Below, piece after piece: positions 26,557 through 37,730 of a stretch of 64,000 nucleotides of DNA. The translations under genes and the position numbers were made by a program. The DNA comes from Streptomyces violaceoruber (GTDB lineage: Bacteria; Actinomycetota; Actinomycetes; Streptomycetales; Streptomycetaceae): assembly GCA_000720805.1 (NCBI GenBank), contig JODI01000036.1:1-64000 (forward strand). The letters are read 5' to 3'. The notes below the pieces were generated by a model, which saw only the letters and a program-made list of their open reading frames with translations, searched no databases and was not told the DNA's origin. Numbering within the stretch: the first letter of the stretch is position 1; each line of letters begins with the position of its first letter.

Positions 26557-27435
26557 GTGAACAGTCAGCACCCCGGCCCTTCCCGCAACCCTGTCGGCGG
26601 TCACGTCCCCGTGGCCGGCGGCCTGCACTCCGTAGGACTGTCGTACGCCCATGACCTGAAGGCCGAGGCCGTGCAGGTCTTCGTCGCCAACCCGCGCGGC
26701 TGGGCCACGCCGCCCGGGAACCCGCGCCAGGACGAGCAGTTCCGGGCGGTGTGCGCGGCCGAGTCGATCCCGGCGTACGTGCATGCCCCGTACCTGATCA
26801 ACTTCGGCTCGCACACCGCGGCGACCGTGGAGAAGTCGGTGGAGTCGCTGCGCCACTCGCTGCGGCGCGGGCGGGACATCGGGGCGCTGGGCGTGGTCGT
26901 GCACACCGGCAGCGCGACCGGCGGCCGGGACCGGTCGGTGGCGCTGCGGCAGGTCCGGGAGTACCTGCTGCCGCTGCTGGACGAGCTCACCCACGACGAC
27001 GACCCGTTCCTGCTCCTGGAGTCGACGGCCGGGCAGGGCGCCTCGCTGTGCTCGCGGACGTGGGACTTCGGGCCGTACTTCGAGGCGCTGGACGCCCACC
27101 CGAAGCTGGGCGTGTGCCTGGACACCTGCCACGTCTTCGCGGCCGGACACGACCTGACCGGGCCGAGCGGGATGCACCAGACTCTCGATCTGCTGGTGGA
27201 CACGGTCGGCGAGGGCCGGCTGAAGCTGATCCACGCCAACGACTCCAAGGACGTGGTCGGCGCCCACAAGGACCGGCACGAGAACATCGGCTCCGGTCAC
27301 ATAGGCGAGGACCCGTTCCGCGAGCTGATGACCCACCCCGCCACCGAGGGCGTACCGCTGGTGATCGAGACGCCCGGCGGCAAGGAAGGACATGCGGCAG
27401 ACGTGGAGCGGCTGAAGAAGCTGCGGGACGGCTAG
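26557..27435 (+). CDS. nfo: Deoxyribonuclease IV (endonuclease IV family)
   Basis: AP endonuclease for base excision repair, 292 residues, TIM barrel. Metal-ligand motifs in order: AYVHAPYLINFGS, VVVHTGSATGG, LLLESTAGQG, GVCLDTCHVFAAG, LIHANDSKDVVGAHKDRHENIGSGHIG, LVIETPGG. GTG start 34 nt after the kinase gene. The start is not firmly marked: no ribosome binding site is visible just before it. Confidence 0.93.
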   Translation: MNSQHPGPSRNPVGGHVPVAGGLHSVGLSYAHDLKAEAVQVFVANPRGWATPPGNPRQDEQFRAVCAAESIPAYVHAPYLINFGSHTAATVEKSVESLRHSLRRGRDIGALGVVVHTGSATGGRDRSVALRQVREYLLPLLDELTHDDDPFLLLESTAGQGASLCSRTWDFGPYFEALDAHPKLGVCLDTCHVFAAGHDLTGPSGMHQTLDLLVDTVGEGRLKLIHANDSKDVVGAHKDRHENIGSGHIGEDPFRELMTHPATEGVPLVIETPGGKEGHAADVERLKKLRDG

Positions 27436-27621
27436 AGCGAAGGCCGGGAGACCGGAGGCCGGGAGACGGGAAACCGTGGCACCGGAGACCGTGGCACCGG
27501 AGGCCGGAAGACGGGAGACCGCGGCACGGGGCGCCGGGGCACGGGGCGCCGGGGCACGGGGCGCCGGGGCACCAGGGGCCATGACTCCGGAGGCCGGGAG
27601 ACCGGAGGCCGTGGCCCGGGT
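27436..27621. repeat. GC-rich minisatellite between convergent genes
   Basis: 186 bp of short imperfect repeats of GACCGGAGGCCGG and GTGGCACCGGAG type. Within it are three exact tandem copies of GGCACGGGGCGCCGG (27523-27537, 27538-27552, 27553-27567). No clear terminator hairpin stands out, though the repeats themselves can pair. It separates the convergent nfo and sulfite-oxidase-like genes. Confidence 0.8.
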
Positions 27622-28254
27622 TCAGAGCTCGGGGCCCTCGCCGGGCTCCTCCTGGTAGGAGTAGCGCTGTTGCTTCCAGGGGTCGCCGATGTTGTGGTAG
27701 CCGCGTTCCTCCCAGAAGCCGCGGCGGTCGGCGGTCATGTACTCGACACCGCGGACCCACTTGGGGCCCTTCCAGGCGTACAGGTGGGGGACGACGAGGC
27801 GGAGCGGGAAGCCGTGTTCCGCGGTCAGCAGTTCGCCGTCCTTGTGGGTGGCGAAGATCGTGCGCTCGGACGCGAAGTCCTCGAGGCGCAGGTTGGAGCT
27901 GAAGCCGTACTCGGCCCACACCATCACATGGGTGACGGAGGGGGCAGGCGGCGCGATCTCCAGGATGGTCCGGGCGGGGATGCCTCCCCACTCGGCGCCG
28001 AGCATGCTGAACTTCGTGACGCAGTGCAGGTCGCCCATGACCGTGGTGTACGGCAGGGCCGTGAACTCCTCGTGGTTCCAGCAGTGCTTCTCGCCGTCCG
28101 CGGTGGCCCCGAAGACCCGGAACTCCCAGCGCTCGGGCCGGAACTTGGGGACCGGGCCGTAGTGCGTGACCGGCCAGCCACGCTGCAGTCGCTGCCCCGG
28201 AGGAAGCTCGGAGTGTGCCGCTTCTCCTGACTCGCGTTCCACCGGCTGACCCAT
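27622..28254 (-). CDS. Sulfite-oxidase-like molybdopterin protein
   Basis: A 210-residue single-domain member of the oxidoreductase molybdopterin-binding family (YedY/MsrP-like, cytoplasmic). The Mo-ligand Cys is in GDLHCVTKFSMLGAEWGGIPAR; later FPLRLVVPHLYAWKGPKWVRGVEYM is the family cofactor-binding stretch. No Tat signal is present, so it is probably not exported. Start ATG at 28254; the frame continues 20 codons upstream without support, and GGAG lies just before the ATG. Substrate unknown. Confidence 0.88.
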   Translation of the reverse strand: MGQPVERESGEAAHSELPPGQRLQRGWPVTHYGPVPKFRPERWEFRVFGATADGEKHCWNHEEFTALPYTTVMGDLHCVTKFSMLGAEWGGIPARTILEIAPPAPSVTHVMVWAEYGFSSNLRLEDFASERTIFATHKDGELLTAEHGFPLRLVVPHLYAWKGPKWVRGVEYMTADRRGFWEERGYHNIGDPWKQQRYSYQEEPGEGPEL

Positions 28255-28429
28255 GACTCCATCCTGACAGACCGAGGGCAGTGCACATGACCAAGCCCCA
28301 CCCAAAACGGGCAATGTGGACTGAGTGTGCCCTTACTTACTAAGTGAAGACTTACTGGACGATCTTCGTTGCCGGTGGAATCATGCGGCGCACCCGCCAG
28401 TTCCCCCCAGGTCGGAAGGAGCCTCTGCG

Positions 28430-28909
28430 ATGCAGGGCGACCCCGAGGTCATCGAATTCCTCAACGAGCAGCTGACCGCCGAGCTCACCGCGATCAACCA
28501 GTACTTCCTGCACGCGAAGATGCAGGAGAACTTCGGCTGGACCAAGCTCGCGAAGTACACGCGGTCCGAGTCGTTCGACGAGATGAAGCACGCGGAAGTG
28601 CTCACCGACCGGATCCTGTTCCTGGACGGGCTGCCGAACTACCAGCGTCTCTTCCATGTGCGCGTGGGGCAGACCGTCCAGGAGATGTTCGAGGCCGACC
28701 GCCAGGTCGAGGTCGAGGCGATCGACCGGCTCCGGCGCGGCATCAAGGTGATGCGGGAGAAGGGCGACATCACGTCGGCCACCATCTTCGAGTCGATCCT
28801 GGCGGACGAGGAGCACCACATCGACTACCTCGACACCCAGCTGGAACTCCTGGAGAAGCTCGGCGAGGCGCTCTACATCGCCCAGCTGATCGAACAGCCG
28901 GAGAGCTAG
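28430..28909 (+). CDS. bfr: Bacterioferritin
   Basis: Iron-storage 24-mer subunit of 159 residues. All di-iron ferroxidase ligands are present: E18, E51, H54, E94, E127, H130, and the haem-ligand Met is M52. AAGGAG lies 8 nt before the ATG. The gene converges with bfd, and the two stop codons share the tetranucleotide CTAG (28906-28909). Upstream is a short dyad ACTTACTAAGT in a region likely to carry its promoter. Confidence 0.97.
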   Translation: MQGDPEVIEFLNEQLTAELTAINQYFLHAKMQENFGWTKLAKYTRSESFDEMKHAEVLTDRILFLDGLPNYQRLFHVRVGQTVQEMFEADRQVEVEAIDRLRRGIKVMREKGDITSATIFESILADEEHHIDYLDTQLELLEKLGEALYIAQLIEQPES

Positions 28910-29157
28910 GCGGCCTCTTCGAGCCCCTTGAGTCCGTCGAGCCCTTCGATCCCGGTCAGGGTGGTCGCGCGCTGGTCGGCCCGCTCACGCCGGGGAACCG
29001 CGCCTCGGCCGAGGATCGCCTGGATCCGGCGGACGCAGGATCCGCAGTCCGTGCCGGCCTTGCAGGCGGAGGCGATCTGGCGGGGTGTGCAGGCGCCGTT
29101 CTCCGCGTGCTGCTGGACCTGCGCCTCGGTCACTCCGAAGCAGTTGCAGACGAACAC
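28906..29157 (-). CDS. bfd: Bacterioferritin-associated ferredoxin
   Basis: An 83-residue [2Fe-2S] protein that reduces stored ferric iron in bacterioferritin for release. Fer2_BFD ligands C4, C6, C38 and C41 (VCNCFGVTE...GTDCGSC) are intact. GTG start with GGGAGGTG 7 nt upstream. An iron box lies in its promoter (29199-29217), so it should be expressed when iron is scarce, opposite to storage. Converges on bfr with shared stop bases. Confidence 0.95.
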   Translation of the reverse strand: MFVCNCFGVTEAQVQQHAENGACTPRQIASACKAGTDCGSCVRRIQAILGRGAVPRRERADQRATTLTGIEGLDGLKGLEEAA

Positions 29158-29198
29158 GCGGATTCACCTCCCACCGAGATCGTTCCCACCGAGATCAA

Positions 29199-29217
29199 TA
29201 AGGCTAACCTAACCTTA
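29199..29217 (-). promoter_or_regulatory. Iron box (DmdR1/IdeR-type operator) upstream of bfd
   Basis: On the minus strand TAAGGTTAGGTTAGCCTTA, a 19-bp imperfect palindrome that matches 15 of 19 positions of TTAGGTTAGGCTAACCTAA, the DtxR/IdeR/DmdR consensus. It lies about 40 nt upstream of the bfd start, so Fe(II)-DmdR1 should repress bfd. Confidence 0.85.
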
Positions 29218-29240
29218 CCCGGCGGGCGAGAGCCACAAAA

Positions 29241-29284
29241 GTGGAGTGGGGCGCGGATCGTATGTGATCCGCGCCCCACTCCAC
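29241..29284 (-). terminator. Terminator of the DAHP synthase gene
   Basis: A 19-bp perfect stem: GTGGAGTGGGGCGCGGATC (29241-29259) and its complement (29266-29284) with a 6-nt loop, followed on the minus strand by CTTTTG. It sits 33 nt after the aroH stop and insulates the bfd promoter. Confidence 0.92.
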
Positions 29285-29317
29285 GTTCGCGTAAGAGGTG
29301 AACCCGTCACCGGTCCG

Positions 29318-32802
<3,485 letters not shown>

Positions 32803-32803
32803 T

Positions 32804-32866
32804 AGTCGCGTCAGTCGAGTCAGCCGCGTCAGTCGAGTCAGTCGCGTCGGTTCGGTCAGTCGCGTC
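32804..32866. repeat. 9-bp tandem repeat after trpEG
   Basis: Seven contiguous 9-bp units of AGTCGCGTC / AGTCGAGTC type, beginning one base after the trpEG stop. Variation is at one or two positions per unit. Confidence 0.85.
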
Positions 32867-32871
32867 CTGGA

Positions 32872-32903
32872 GGCTTGTGGGCCCTGTCCTCGGCCCACAA
32901 GCC
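32872..32903. terminator. Bidirectional terminator trpEG / pfkA
   Basis: GGCTTGTGGGCC (32872-32883) and GGCCCACAAGCC (32892-32903), a perfect 12-bp stem with an 8-nt loop, placed between the two convergent genes. Confidence 0.9.
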
Positions 32904-32922
32904 ACGCCGCCGGGGGCTCGGC

Positions 32923-33951
32923 TCAGCCGAAGAACACGCCGACCTCCTCGTACAGCCTCGGGTCGACCGTCTTCAGCCGGGCCGTGGCCTCCGCGATCGG
33001 GACGCGGACGATGTCCGTGCCGCGCAGGGCGACCATCTTGCCGAAGTCGCCGTCCCGGACGGCGTCGATGGCGTGCAGCCCGAAGCGGGTGGCGAGCCAG
33101 CGGTCGAAGGCGCTGGGGGTGCCGCCGCGCTGGACGTGCCCGAGGACCGTCGTGCGGGCCTCCTTGCCGGTGCGCCGCTCGATCTCCTTGGCCAGCCACT
33201 CGCCGACACCGGACAGCCGGACATGCCCGAAGGAGTCCTGCGAGCCGTCCTTGAGGACCATGTCGCCGTCCTTGGGCATCGCGCCCTCGGCGACGACCAC
33301 GATGGGTGCGTACGACGCCCGGAACCGGGAGGTCACCCAGGCGCACACCTGCTCGACGTCGAAGCGCTGCTCGGGGATGAGGATGACGTTGGCCCCGCCG
33401 GCCAGCCCGGAGTGGAGGGCGATCCAGCCGGCGTGCCGGCCCATCACCTCGCAGACCAGGACCCGCATGTGCGACTCGGCGGTGGTGTGCAGCCGGTCGA
33501 TGGCCTCCGTGGCGATGTTGACGGCGGTGTCGAAACCGAAGGTGTAGTCGGTGGCGGACAGGTCGTTGTCGATCGTCTTGGGCACGCCGACGCAGGGCAC
33601 GCCGTGGTGGTCGGACAGCTCGGCGGCCACGCCCAGGGTGTCCTCGCCGCCGATCACGATGAGCGCCTCGACCTCCTGCTCGGCGAGGTTCTCCTTGATC
33701 CGGCGGATGCCGTCCTCCTGCTTGAGCGGGTTGGTGCGCGAGGAGCCGAGGATGGTGCCGCCGCGGGGCAGGATGCCGCGCACCGCCGGGATGTCGAGGC
33801 GCACGGTGCGGTCCTCGAGAGGTCCTCGCCAGCCGTCCCGGAAGCCGACGAAGCCATAGCCGTACTCCTGTACGCCCTTGCGGACGATGCCCCGGATGAC
33901 GGCGTTGAGCCCGGGGCAGTCGCCGCCTCCGGTCAGTACTCCGACGCGCAT
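32923..33951 (-). CDS. pfkA: 6-phosphofructokinase, residues suggest PPi dependence
   Basis: Glycolytic phosphofructokinase, 342 residues. Motifs: VGVLTGGGDCPGLNAVIR, RGGTILGSSR, IGGEDTLGVA (G101-G102-E103-D104), VPKTIDNDL with Lys125 and catalytic Asp128, EVMGRHAGWIAL, and LGHVQRGGTPSAFD. ATP enzymes carry Gly at the position of D104, and PPi-dependent enzymes carry Asp there plus Lys at the second site. The whole sequence is, from memory, closest to the Amycolatopsis methanolica PPi-PFK. S. coelicolor has three PfkA paralogues; this locus corresponds to SCO2119. Ribosome binding site GAAGGGA. Confidence 0.9.
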   Translation of the reverse strand: MRVGVLTGGGDCPGLNAVIRGIVRKGVQEYGYGFVGFRDGWRGPLEDRTVRLDIPAVRGILPRGGTILGSSRTNPLKQEDGIRRIKENLAEQEVEALIVIGGEDTLGVAAELSDHHGVPCVGVPKTIDNDLSATDYTFGFDTAVNIATEAIDRLHTTAESHMRVLVCEVMGRHAGWIALHSGLAGGANVILIPEQRFDVEQVCAWVTSRFRASYAPIVVVAEGAMPKDGDMVLKDGSQDSFGHVRLSGVGEWLAKEIERRTGKEARTTVLGHVQRGGTPSAFDRWLATRFGLHAIDAVRDGDFGKMVALRGTDIVRVPIAEATARLKTVDPRLYEEVGVFFG

Positions 33952-34039
33952 GGAAGTGTCCCTTCGCCAGAGGTTGCCTGCTCATGGCCACGCTAATGGT
34001 GACGCAGGTCACTTCGGCATGGGCGGGACGGTCAATTTG

Positions 34040-34732
34040 TCACTCGTCGTCCAGCCCGCGCTCTATGGCGTACCGCACCAGCTCGACCCTGTTGTGCAGC
34101 TGGAGCTTGCCGAGGGTGTTCTGGACGTGGTTCTGGACCGTGCGGTGGGAGATGACCAGGCGCTCGGCGATCTGCTTGTAGCTCAGTCCCTTGGCGACCA
34201 GACGCAGCACCTCGGTCTCCCGGTCGGTGAGCTCCGGGGCCCGGGGCTGGTCGGCGTCCGGGACGGCGGGGCCGGGCTCGGACGCCAGCCGCCGGTACTC
34301 GCCGAGGACCAGGCCGGCCAGGCCGGGGGTGAAGACCGGGTCCCCGACGGCCGTACGGCGGACCGCGTCGAGCAGTTCCTCCGTGGACGCCGACTTCAGC
34401 AGATAGCCGGTGGCACCCGACTTCACGGCCTCCAGGACATCGGCGTGCTCCCCGCTCGCGGACAGTACGAGGACCCGCAACGCCGGATTGGCGGCGACGA
34501 GTTCCTTGCAGACCTGGACGCCGGGCTTGGCGGGCAGGTTCAGGTCGAGCACGAGCACGTCCGGCGCGGCGGCCTTGGCCCGGCGTACGGCCTGGTCGCC
34601 GTCGCCGGCGGTGGCGACCACGTCGAAGCCCGACGCGTCCAGGTCACGCGCGACCGCGTCGCGCCACATGGGGTGGTCGTCGACCACCATGACCTTGATC
34701 GAGCCCTGCGGCATCGTGTCGCTGTCCGTCAT
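34040..34732 (-). CDS. macR: Response regulator, NarL/LuxR type (MacR)
   Basis: A 230-residue regulator with an N-terminal receiver (phosphoacceptor D63 in VLVLDLNLPAKPG; acidic pair D18-D19) and a C-terminal LuxR HTH (LTDRETEVLRLVAKGLSYKQIAERLVISHRTVQNHV, about 168-205). The start overlaps the sensor-kinase stop by ATGA. Gene order identifies it as MacR of the MacRS system, which in S. coelicolor affects morphogenesis and actinorhodin (from memory). Followed by a divergent-type gap before pfkA on the same strand. Confidence 0.88.
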   Translation of the reverse strand: MTDSDTMPQGSIKVMVVDDHPMWRDAVARDLDASGFDVVATAGDGDQAVRRAKAAAPDVLVLDLNLPAKPGVQVCKELVAANPALRVLVLSASGEHADVLEAVKSGATGYLLKSASTEELLDAVRRTAVGDPVFTPGLAGLVLGEYRRLASEPGPAVPDADQPRAPELTDRETEVLRLVAKGLSYKQIAERLVISHRTVQNHVQNTLGKLQLHNRVELVRYAIERGLDDE

Positions 34733-35934
34733 CGTCTCTCCGCCTTCCCCCGTGAGGACCGTGTCTGTTTCGGTACTTTCAGTTCGACCTCCGTGCCCTG
34801 CCCGGGCACCGAGATCACGTCGGCGCTGCCGCCGAGCTCGCGCAGCCGGCCCCGGATCGACAGGGCGACGCCGAGCCTGCCCTCGCCCTCGGCCTGCGCC
34901 AGCCGGCCCTCGGGGATGCCCGGCCCGTCGTCCCGGACGGTCACGATCACCTCGTCGGGTTCGTCCTCCACGAGGATCCAGGCGCGCGCCTGCTCGCCCG
35001 CGTGTTTGCGTACGTTGTCCAGGGCGGCCCCGACCGCCGCGGCCAGCTCCCTCGCCGCGGCCGGGGGCAGCGGCACGGGGGCGCCGGGCTCGGCGAGGCT
35101 GACCTTCGCGGCGGCGTACGGGGCGAGCAGGGAACGCAGGTCGACCGGGCCGGTGACGTCGTCCGGTTCCTCGACGGCCCGTACGACGGCTCCCTGGGCC
35201 TTGTCCTCCGACACCCGGGAGACCGGGACCAGGCCGCCGGAGACCAGGGTGCGCAGGGCGACCTCCTGCTCGCCGGCCATCCGGCCCAGTTCCGCCGCCT
35301 CGCCGCCGATGACCGCGCCGCGCCGCTGCACCATCGCCAGCACCTGGAGCACGCTGTCGTGGATGTCCCGGGCCAGCCGCTCCCGCTCCCGGGTCGTGGC
35401 CTCGATCTCCAGGGCGCGGGCGAGGGTGCGCTCGGAGGCGCGGGCGACCTCGACGACGTACCCGATGGCGATGGCGGCGACCCAGACCAGGATCACGTTG
35501 TGGACGGTGTCCCGGGCCGGGGCTCCGCGCTCGGCCAGGTTGGCGAGGGCGACCGCGGTGGAGGCGACGGCCGCCAAGCGCCAGCCGCCCTTGAGCGCGA
35601 AGGCCAGCACGGAGCCCGCGGTCCATATCGACGGCAGCGTCGGACCGCCCTCGACGATCCGCGCGGCGTCGTCGGCGACGCGGGTGAGCAGGATGCCGAC
35701 GATCGCGATCGTGAGGTCGACGGCGAGGAAGCGCTTGGTGCACGCGACCGCGTTCGCGACCCGGGGGAGTGTGGCCACGGTCCACGCGCACAGCACGACG
35801 TAGTAGGCGATGGCCACACCGGGGCGGGTGTAATCGTCGTAGGCGGTGGCGAACAGACCGACCGCGTACAGCATCGTGAGCACCCGGTACGCGGTCAGCG
35901 CACGCCACAGCGGCAGCTCGACCGACATCCGCAT
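34729..35934 (-). CDS. macS: Sensor histidine kinase, DesK-like (MacS)
   Basis: About 401 residues from the chosen ATG. The N-terminal half has five or six membrane segments (YRVLTMLYAVGLFATAY, AIAYYVVLCAWTVATL and others); the H-box is RERERLARDIHDSVLQVLAMV and the HATPase part has ALDNVRKHA and DDGPGIPEG, with GRLGVALSIRGRLRELGGSA. Start is uncertain: GTGs at 35982 and 35964 and ATGs at 35934 and 35928 are in frame, none with a strong ribosome binding site; I prefer an ATG close to MSVELPLWRALTAYR. Partner of MacR; an acyltransferase gene ends just upstream and may be cotranscribed. Confidence 0.85.
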   Translation of the reverse strand: MRMSVELPLWRALTAYRVLTMLYAVGLFATAYDDYTRPGVAIAYYVVLCAWTVATLPRVANAVACTKRFLAVDLTIAIVGILLTRVADDAARIVEGGPTLPSIWTAGSVLAFALKGGWRLAAVASTAVALANLAERGAPARDTVHNVILVWVAAIAIGYVVEVARASERTLARALEIEATTRERERLARDIHDSVLQVLAMVQRRGAVIGGEAAELGRMAGEQEVALRTLVSGGLVPVSRVSEDKAQGAVVRAVEEPDDVTGPVDLRSLLAPYAAAKVSLAEPGAPVPLPPAAARELAAAVGAALDNVRKHAGEQARAWILVEDEPDEVIVTVRDDGPGIPEGRLAQAEGEGRLGVALSIRGRLRELGGSADVISVPGQGTEVELKVPKQTRSSRGKAERR

Positions 35935-35983
35935 GACCCGCTCGCGCTTGGCCAACTCCCCCACCCCCCGGTCCGTCCCCACC

Positions 35984-36805
35984 CTAGGGCCCGGACCGCT
36001 CCTTCTCGGCTTGTTCCTTCTCGGCTTGTTCCTTCTCGGCCTGCGCCGCCGCGGCTTGTTCCTTCTCCGCCTGCGCCGCCGCGGCCCTCGCCGCCTTCTC
36101 CGCTTCCTTCTCGGCCTTCGCCGCGTCCGCGATCTGCCGCTTGGCGGCGGTCGCGTACATGTCGACGTACTCCTGGCCGGAGAGCTTCATGATCTCGTAC
36201 ATGACCTCGTCGGTCAGCGCGCGCAGGACGAACCGATCGTGCTCCATGCCCTGGTAGCGGCTGAAGTCCAGGGGCTTGCCGATCCGGATGCCCGGCCGCA
36301 TCAGCTTCGGCATCACCTGGCCGGGCGGCTGGATCTTCTCCGTGTCGATCATGGCGACCGGAATCACCGGAGCGCCGCTGGCGAGCGCCACGCGCGCGAG
36401 GCCGCCGGGCTTGCCCCGGTAGAGACGGCCGTCGGGCGAACGCGTGCCCTCCGGGTAGATGCCGAACAGCTCACCGCGCTCCAGTACTTCCAGCCCGCTC
36501 CTGACGGCCGCCTCGCCCGCGCCGCGCGCGCCGGAGCGGTCCACCGGGAGCTGGCCCACCCCCTTGAAGAACGCGGCCGTCAGCCGGCCCTTCACACCGG
36601 GCGTGGTGAAGTACTCCGCCTTCGCGATGAACGTGACCTTGCGGTCCAGGACCGCGGGCAGGAAGAACGAGTCGGAGAACGACAGGTGATTGCTCGCCAG
36701 GATGGCGGGACCCTCGGCAGGAATGTGCTCCATTCCCTCCACCCAGGGCCTGAAGGCGACCTTCAGCGGCCCTCCGATGGCGACCTTCATCGTGCCGTAC
36801 AACAA
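35984..36805 (-). CDS. Lysophospholipid acyltransferase (PlsC family) with Lys/Glu/Gln tail
   Basis: A 273-residue glycerophospholipid acyltransferase: NHLSFSD contains the catalytic H40-x4-D45, FGIYPEGTRS the glycerol-phosphate-binding block III, and IPVAMIDTEKI block IV. The last 50 residues are an Ala/Glu/Lys/Gln-rich helix built from near-identical AEKEQ units. The start is TTG, not ATG: AGGAGG lies 7 nt before TTG at 36808 and 10 nt before TTG at 36805, while the first ATG is 25 nt away. Probable activity is 1-acylglycerol-3-phosphate acylation at the membrane. Confidence 0.88.
   Translation of the reverse strand: MLYGTMKVAIGGPLKVAFRPWVEGMEHIPAEGPAILASNHLSFSDSFFLPAVLDRKVTFIAKAEYFTTPGVKGRLTAAFFKGVGQLPVDRSGARGAGEAAVRSGLEVLERGELFGIYPEGTRSPDGRLYRGKPGGLARVALASGAPVIPVAMIDTEKIQPPGQVMPKLMRPGIRIGKPLDFSRYQGMEHDRFVLRALTDEVMYEIMKLSGQEYVDMYATAAKRQIADAAKAEKEAEKAARAAAAQAEKEQAAAAQAEKEQAEKEQAEKERSGP
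36001..36085. repeat. 15-bp / 30-bp in-frame tandem repeat in the acyltransferase tail
   Basis: CCTTCTCGGCTTGTT occurs at 36001-36015 and 36016-36030, then a 30-bp unit CCTTCTCGGCCTGCGCC... occurs twice (36031-36060 and, diverged, from 36061). It encodes the AEKEQ repeats and should vary in copy number between strains without shifting frame. Confidence 0.85.
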
Positions 36806-36950
36806 CCGAGTGCCTCCTGTGTCCGTCGATGAGACCTTAACCCGCGGCCCTCTCGAAGAGACCGACGGCCCTGGTCGGTGTCAGTGCGGTCGCGTACGGT
36901 GAAGCACACCTGGACTCGTTCACGTCCTTCTCATGAACAGGAGACCGAAG

Positions 36951-37730
36951 GTGCCGGTCCTGCCTGGAGCCGAGCCGTTCCGCCACGAGGGCGGGGAAGC
37001 GGGCGTCCTCCTCTGTCACGGCTTCACCGGGTCGCCCCAGTCGCTGCGCCCCTGGGCGGAGTATCTGGCCGAGCGCGGTCTGACCGTCTCGCTGCCGCTG
37101 CTGCCCGGCCACGGCACCCGCTGGGAGGACATGCAGCTCACGGGCTGGCAGGACTGGTATGCCGAGGTGGACCGCGAACTGCGGGCCCTGCGCGAGCGGT
37201 GCTCGCAGGTGTTCGTGGCCGGCCTGTCGATGGGCGGCACCCTCGCGCTGCGGCTGGCCGCCAAGCACGGGGAGGCGATCAGCGGTGTCATGGTCGTCAA
37301 CCCGGCGAACCGGATGCACGGCCTCGCCGCGTACGCGCTTCCGGTGGTCCACCACGTCGTGCGGACCACGAAGGGCATCGCCAGCGACATCGCCAAGGAA
37401 GGCAGTACCGAGCTGGGGTACGACCGCGTGCCGTTGCGCGCGGCGCACTCCCTGCGCACCTTCTTCCGCCTGGTCGACGGTGAGCTGCCGCAGGTCACCC
37501 AGCCGCTGCTGGTCCTGCGCAGCGCCCAGGACCATGTGGTGCCGCCGGTCGACTCCGCCCGCGTCCTGAGTCGGGTCTCGTCCACGGACGTAACTGAGAT
37601 CGTGCTGGAACAGAGCTACCACGTCGCGACGTTGGACCATGAGGCGGACCGGATCTTCGCGGAGACCTACGCGTTCATCGCCCGGCTCGCCCCCAGCATC
37701 GGCAAGGAAGGGACGGCCGCCCGTGGCTGA
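36951..37730 (+). CDS. Alpha/beta-hydrolase, carboxylesterase/monoacylglycerol-lipase type
   Basis: A 259-residue hydrolase. LLCHGFTGSP forms the oxyanion loop, GLSMGG holds the nucleophile Ser (residue 93), and the acid and base are in SAQDHVVPP and SYHVATLDHE. Similar to thermostable Bacillus carboxylesterase Est30. The GTG at 36951 is chosen because AGGAG lies 7 nt upstream; an ATG six codons earlier (36933) overlaps that site. Divergent from the acyltransferase, overlapping the next gene by 8 nt. Substrate unknown, perhaps acylglycerols. Confidence 0.88.
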   Translation: MPVLPGAEPFRHEGGEAGVLLCHGFTGSPQSLRPWAEYLAERGLTVSLPLLPGHGTRWEDMQLTGWQDWYAEVDRELRALRERCSQVFVAGLSMGGTLALRLAAKHGEAISGVMVVNPANRMHGLAAYALPVVHHVVRTTKGIASDIAKEGSTELGYDRVPLRAAHSLRTFFRLVDGELPQVTQPLLVLRSAQDHVVPPVDSARVLSRVSSTDVTEIVLEQSYHVATLDHEADRIFAETYAFIARLAPSIGKEGTAARG

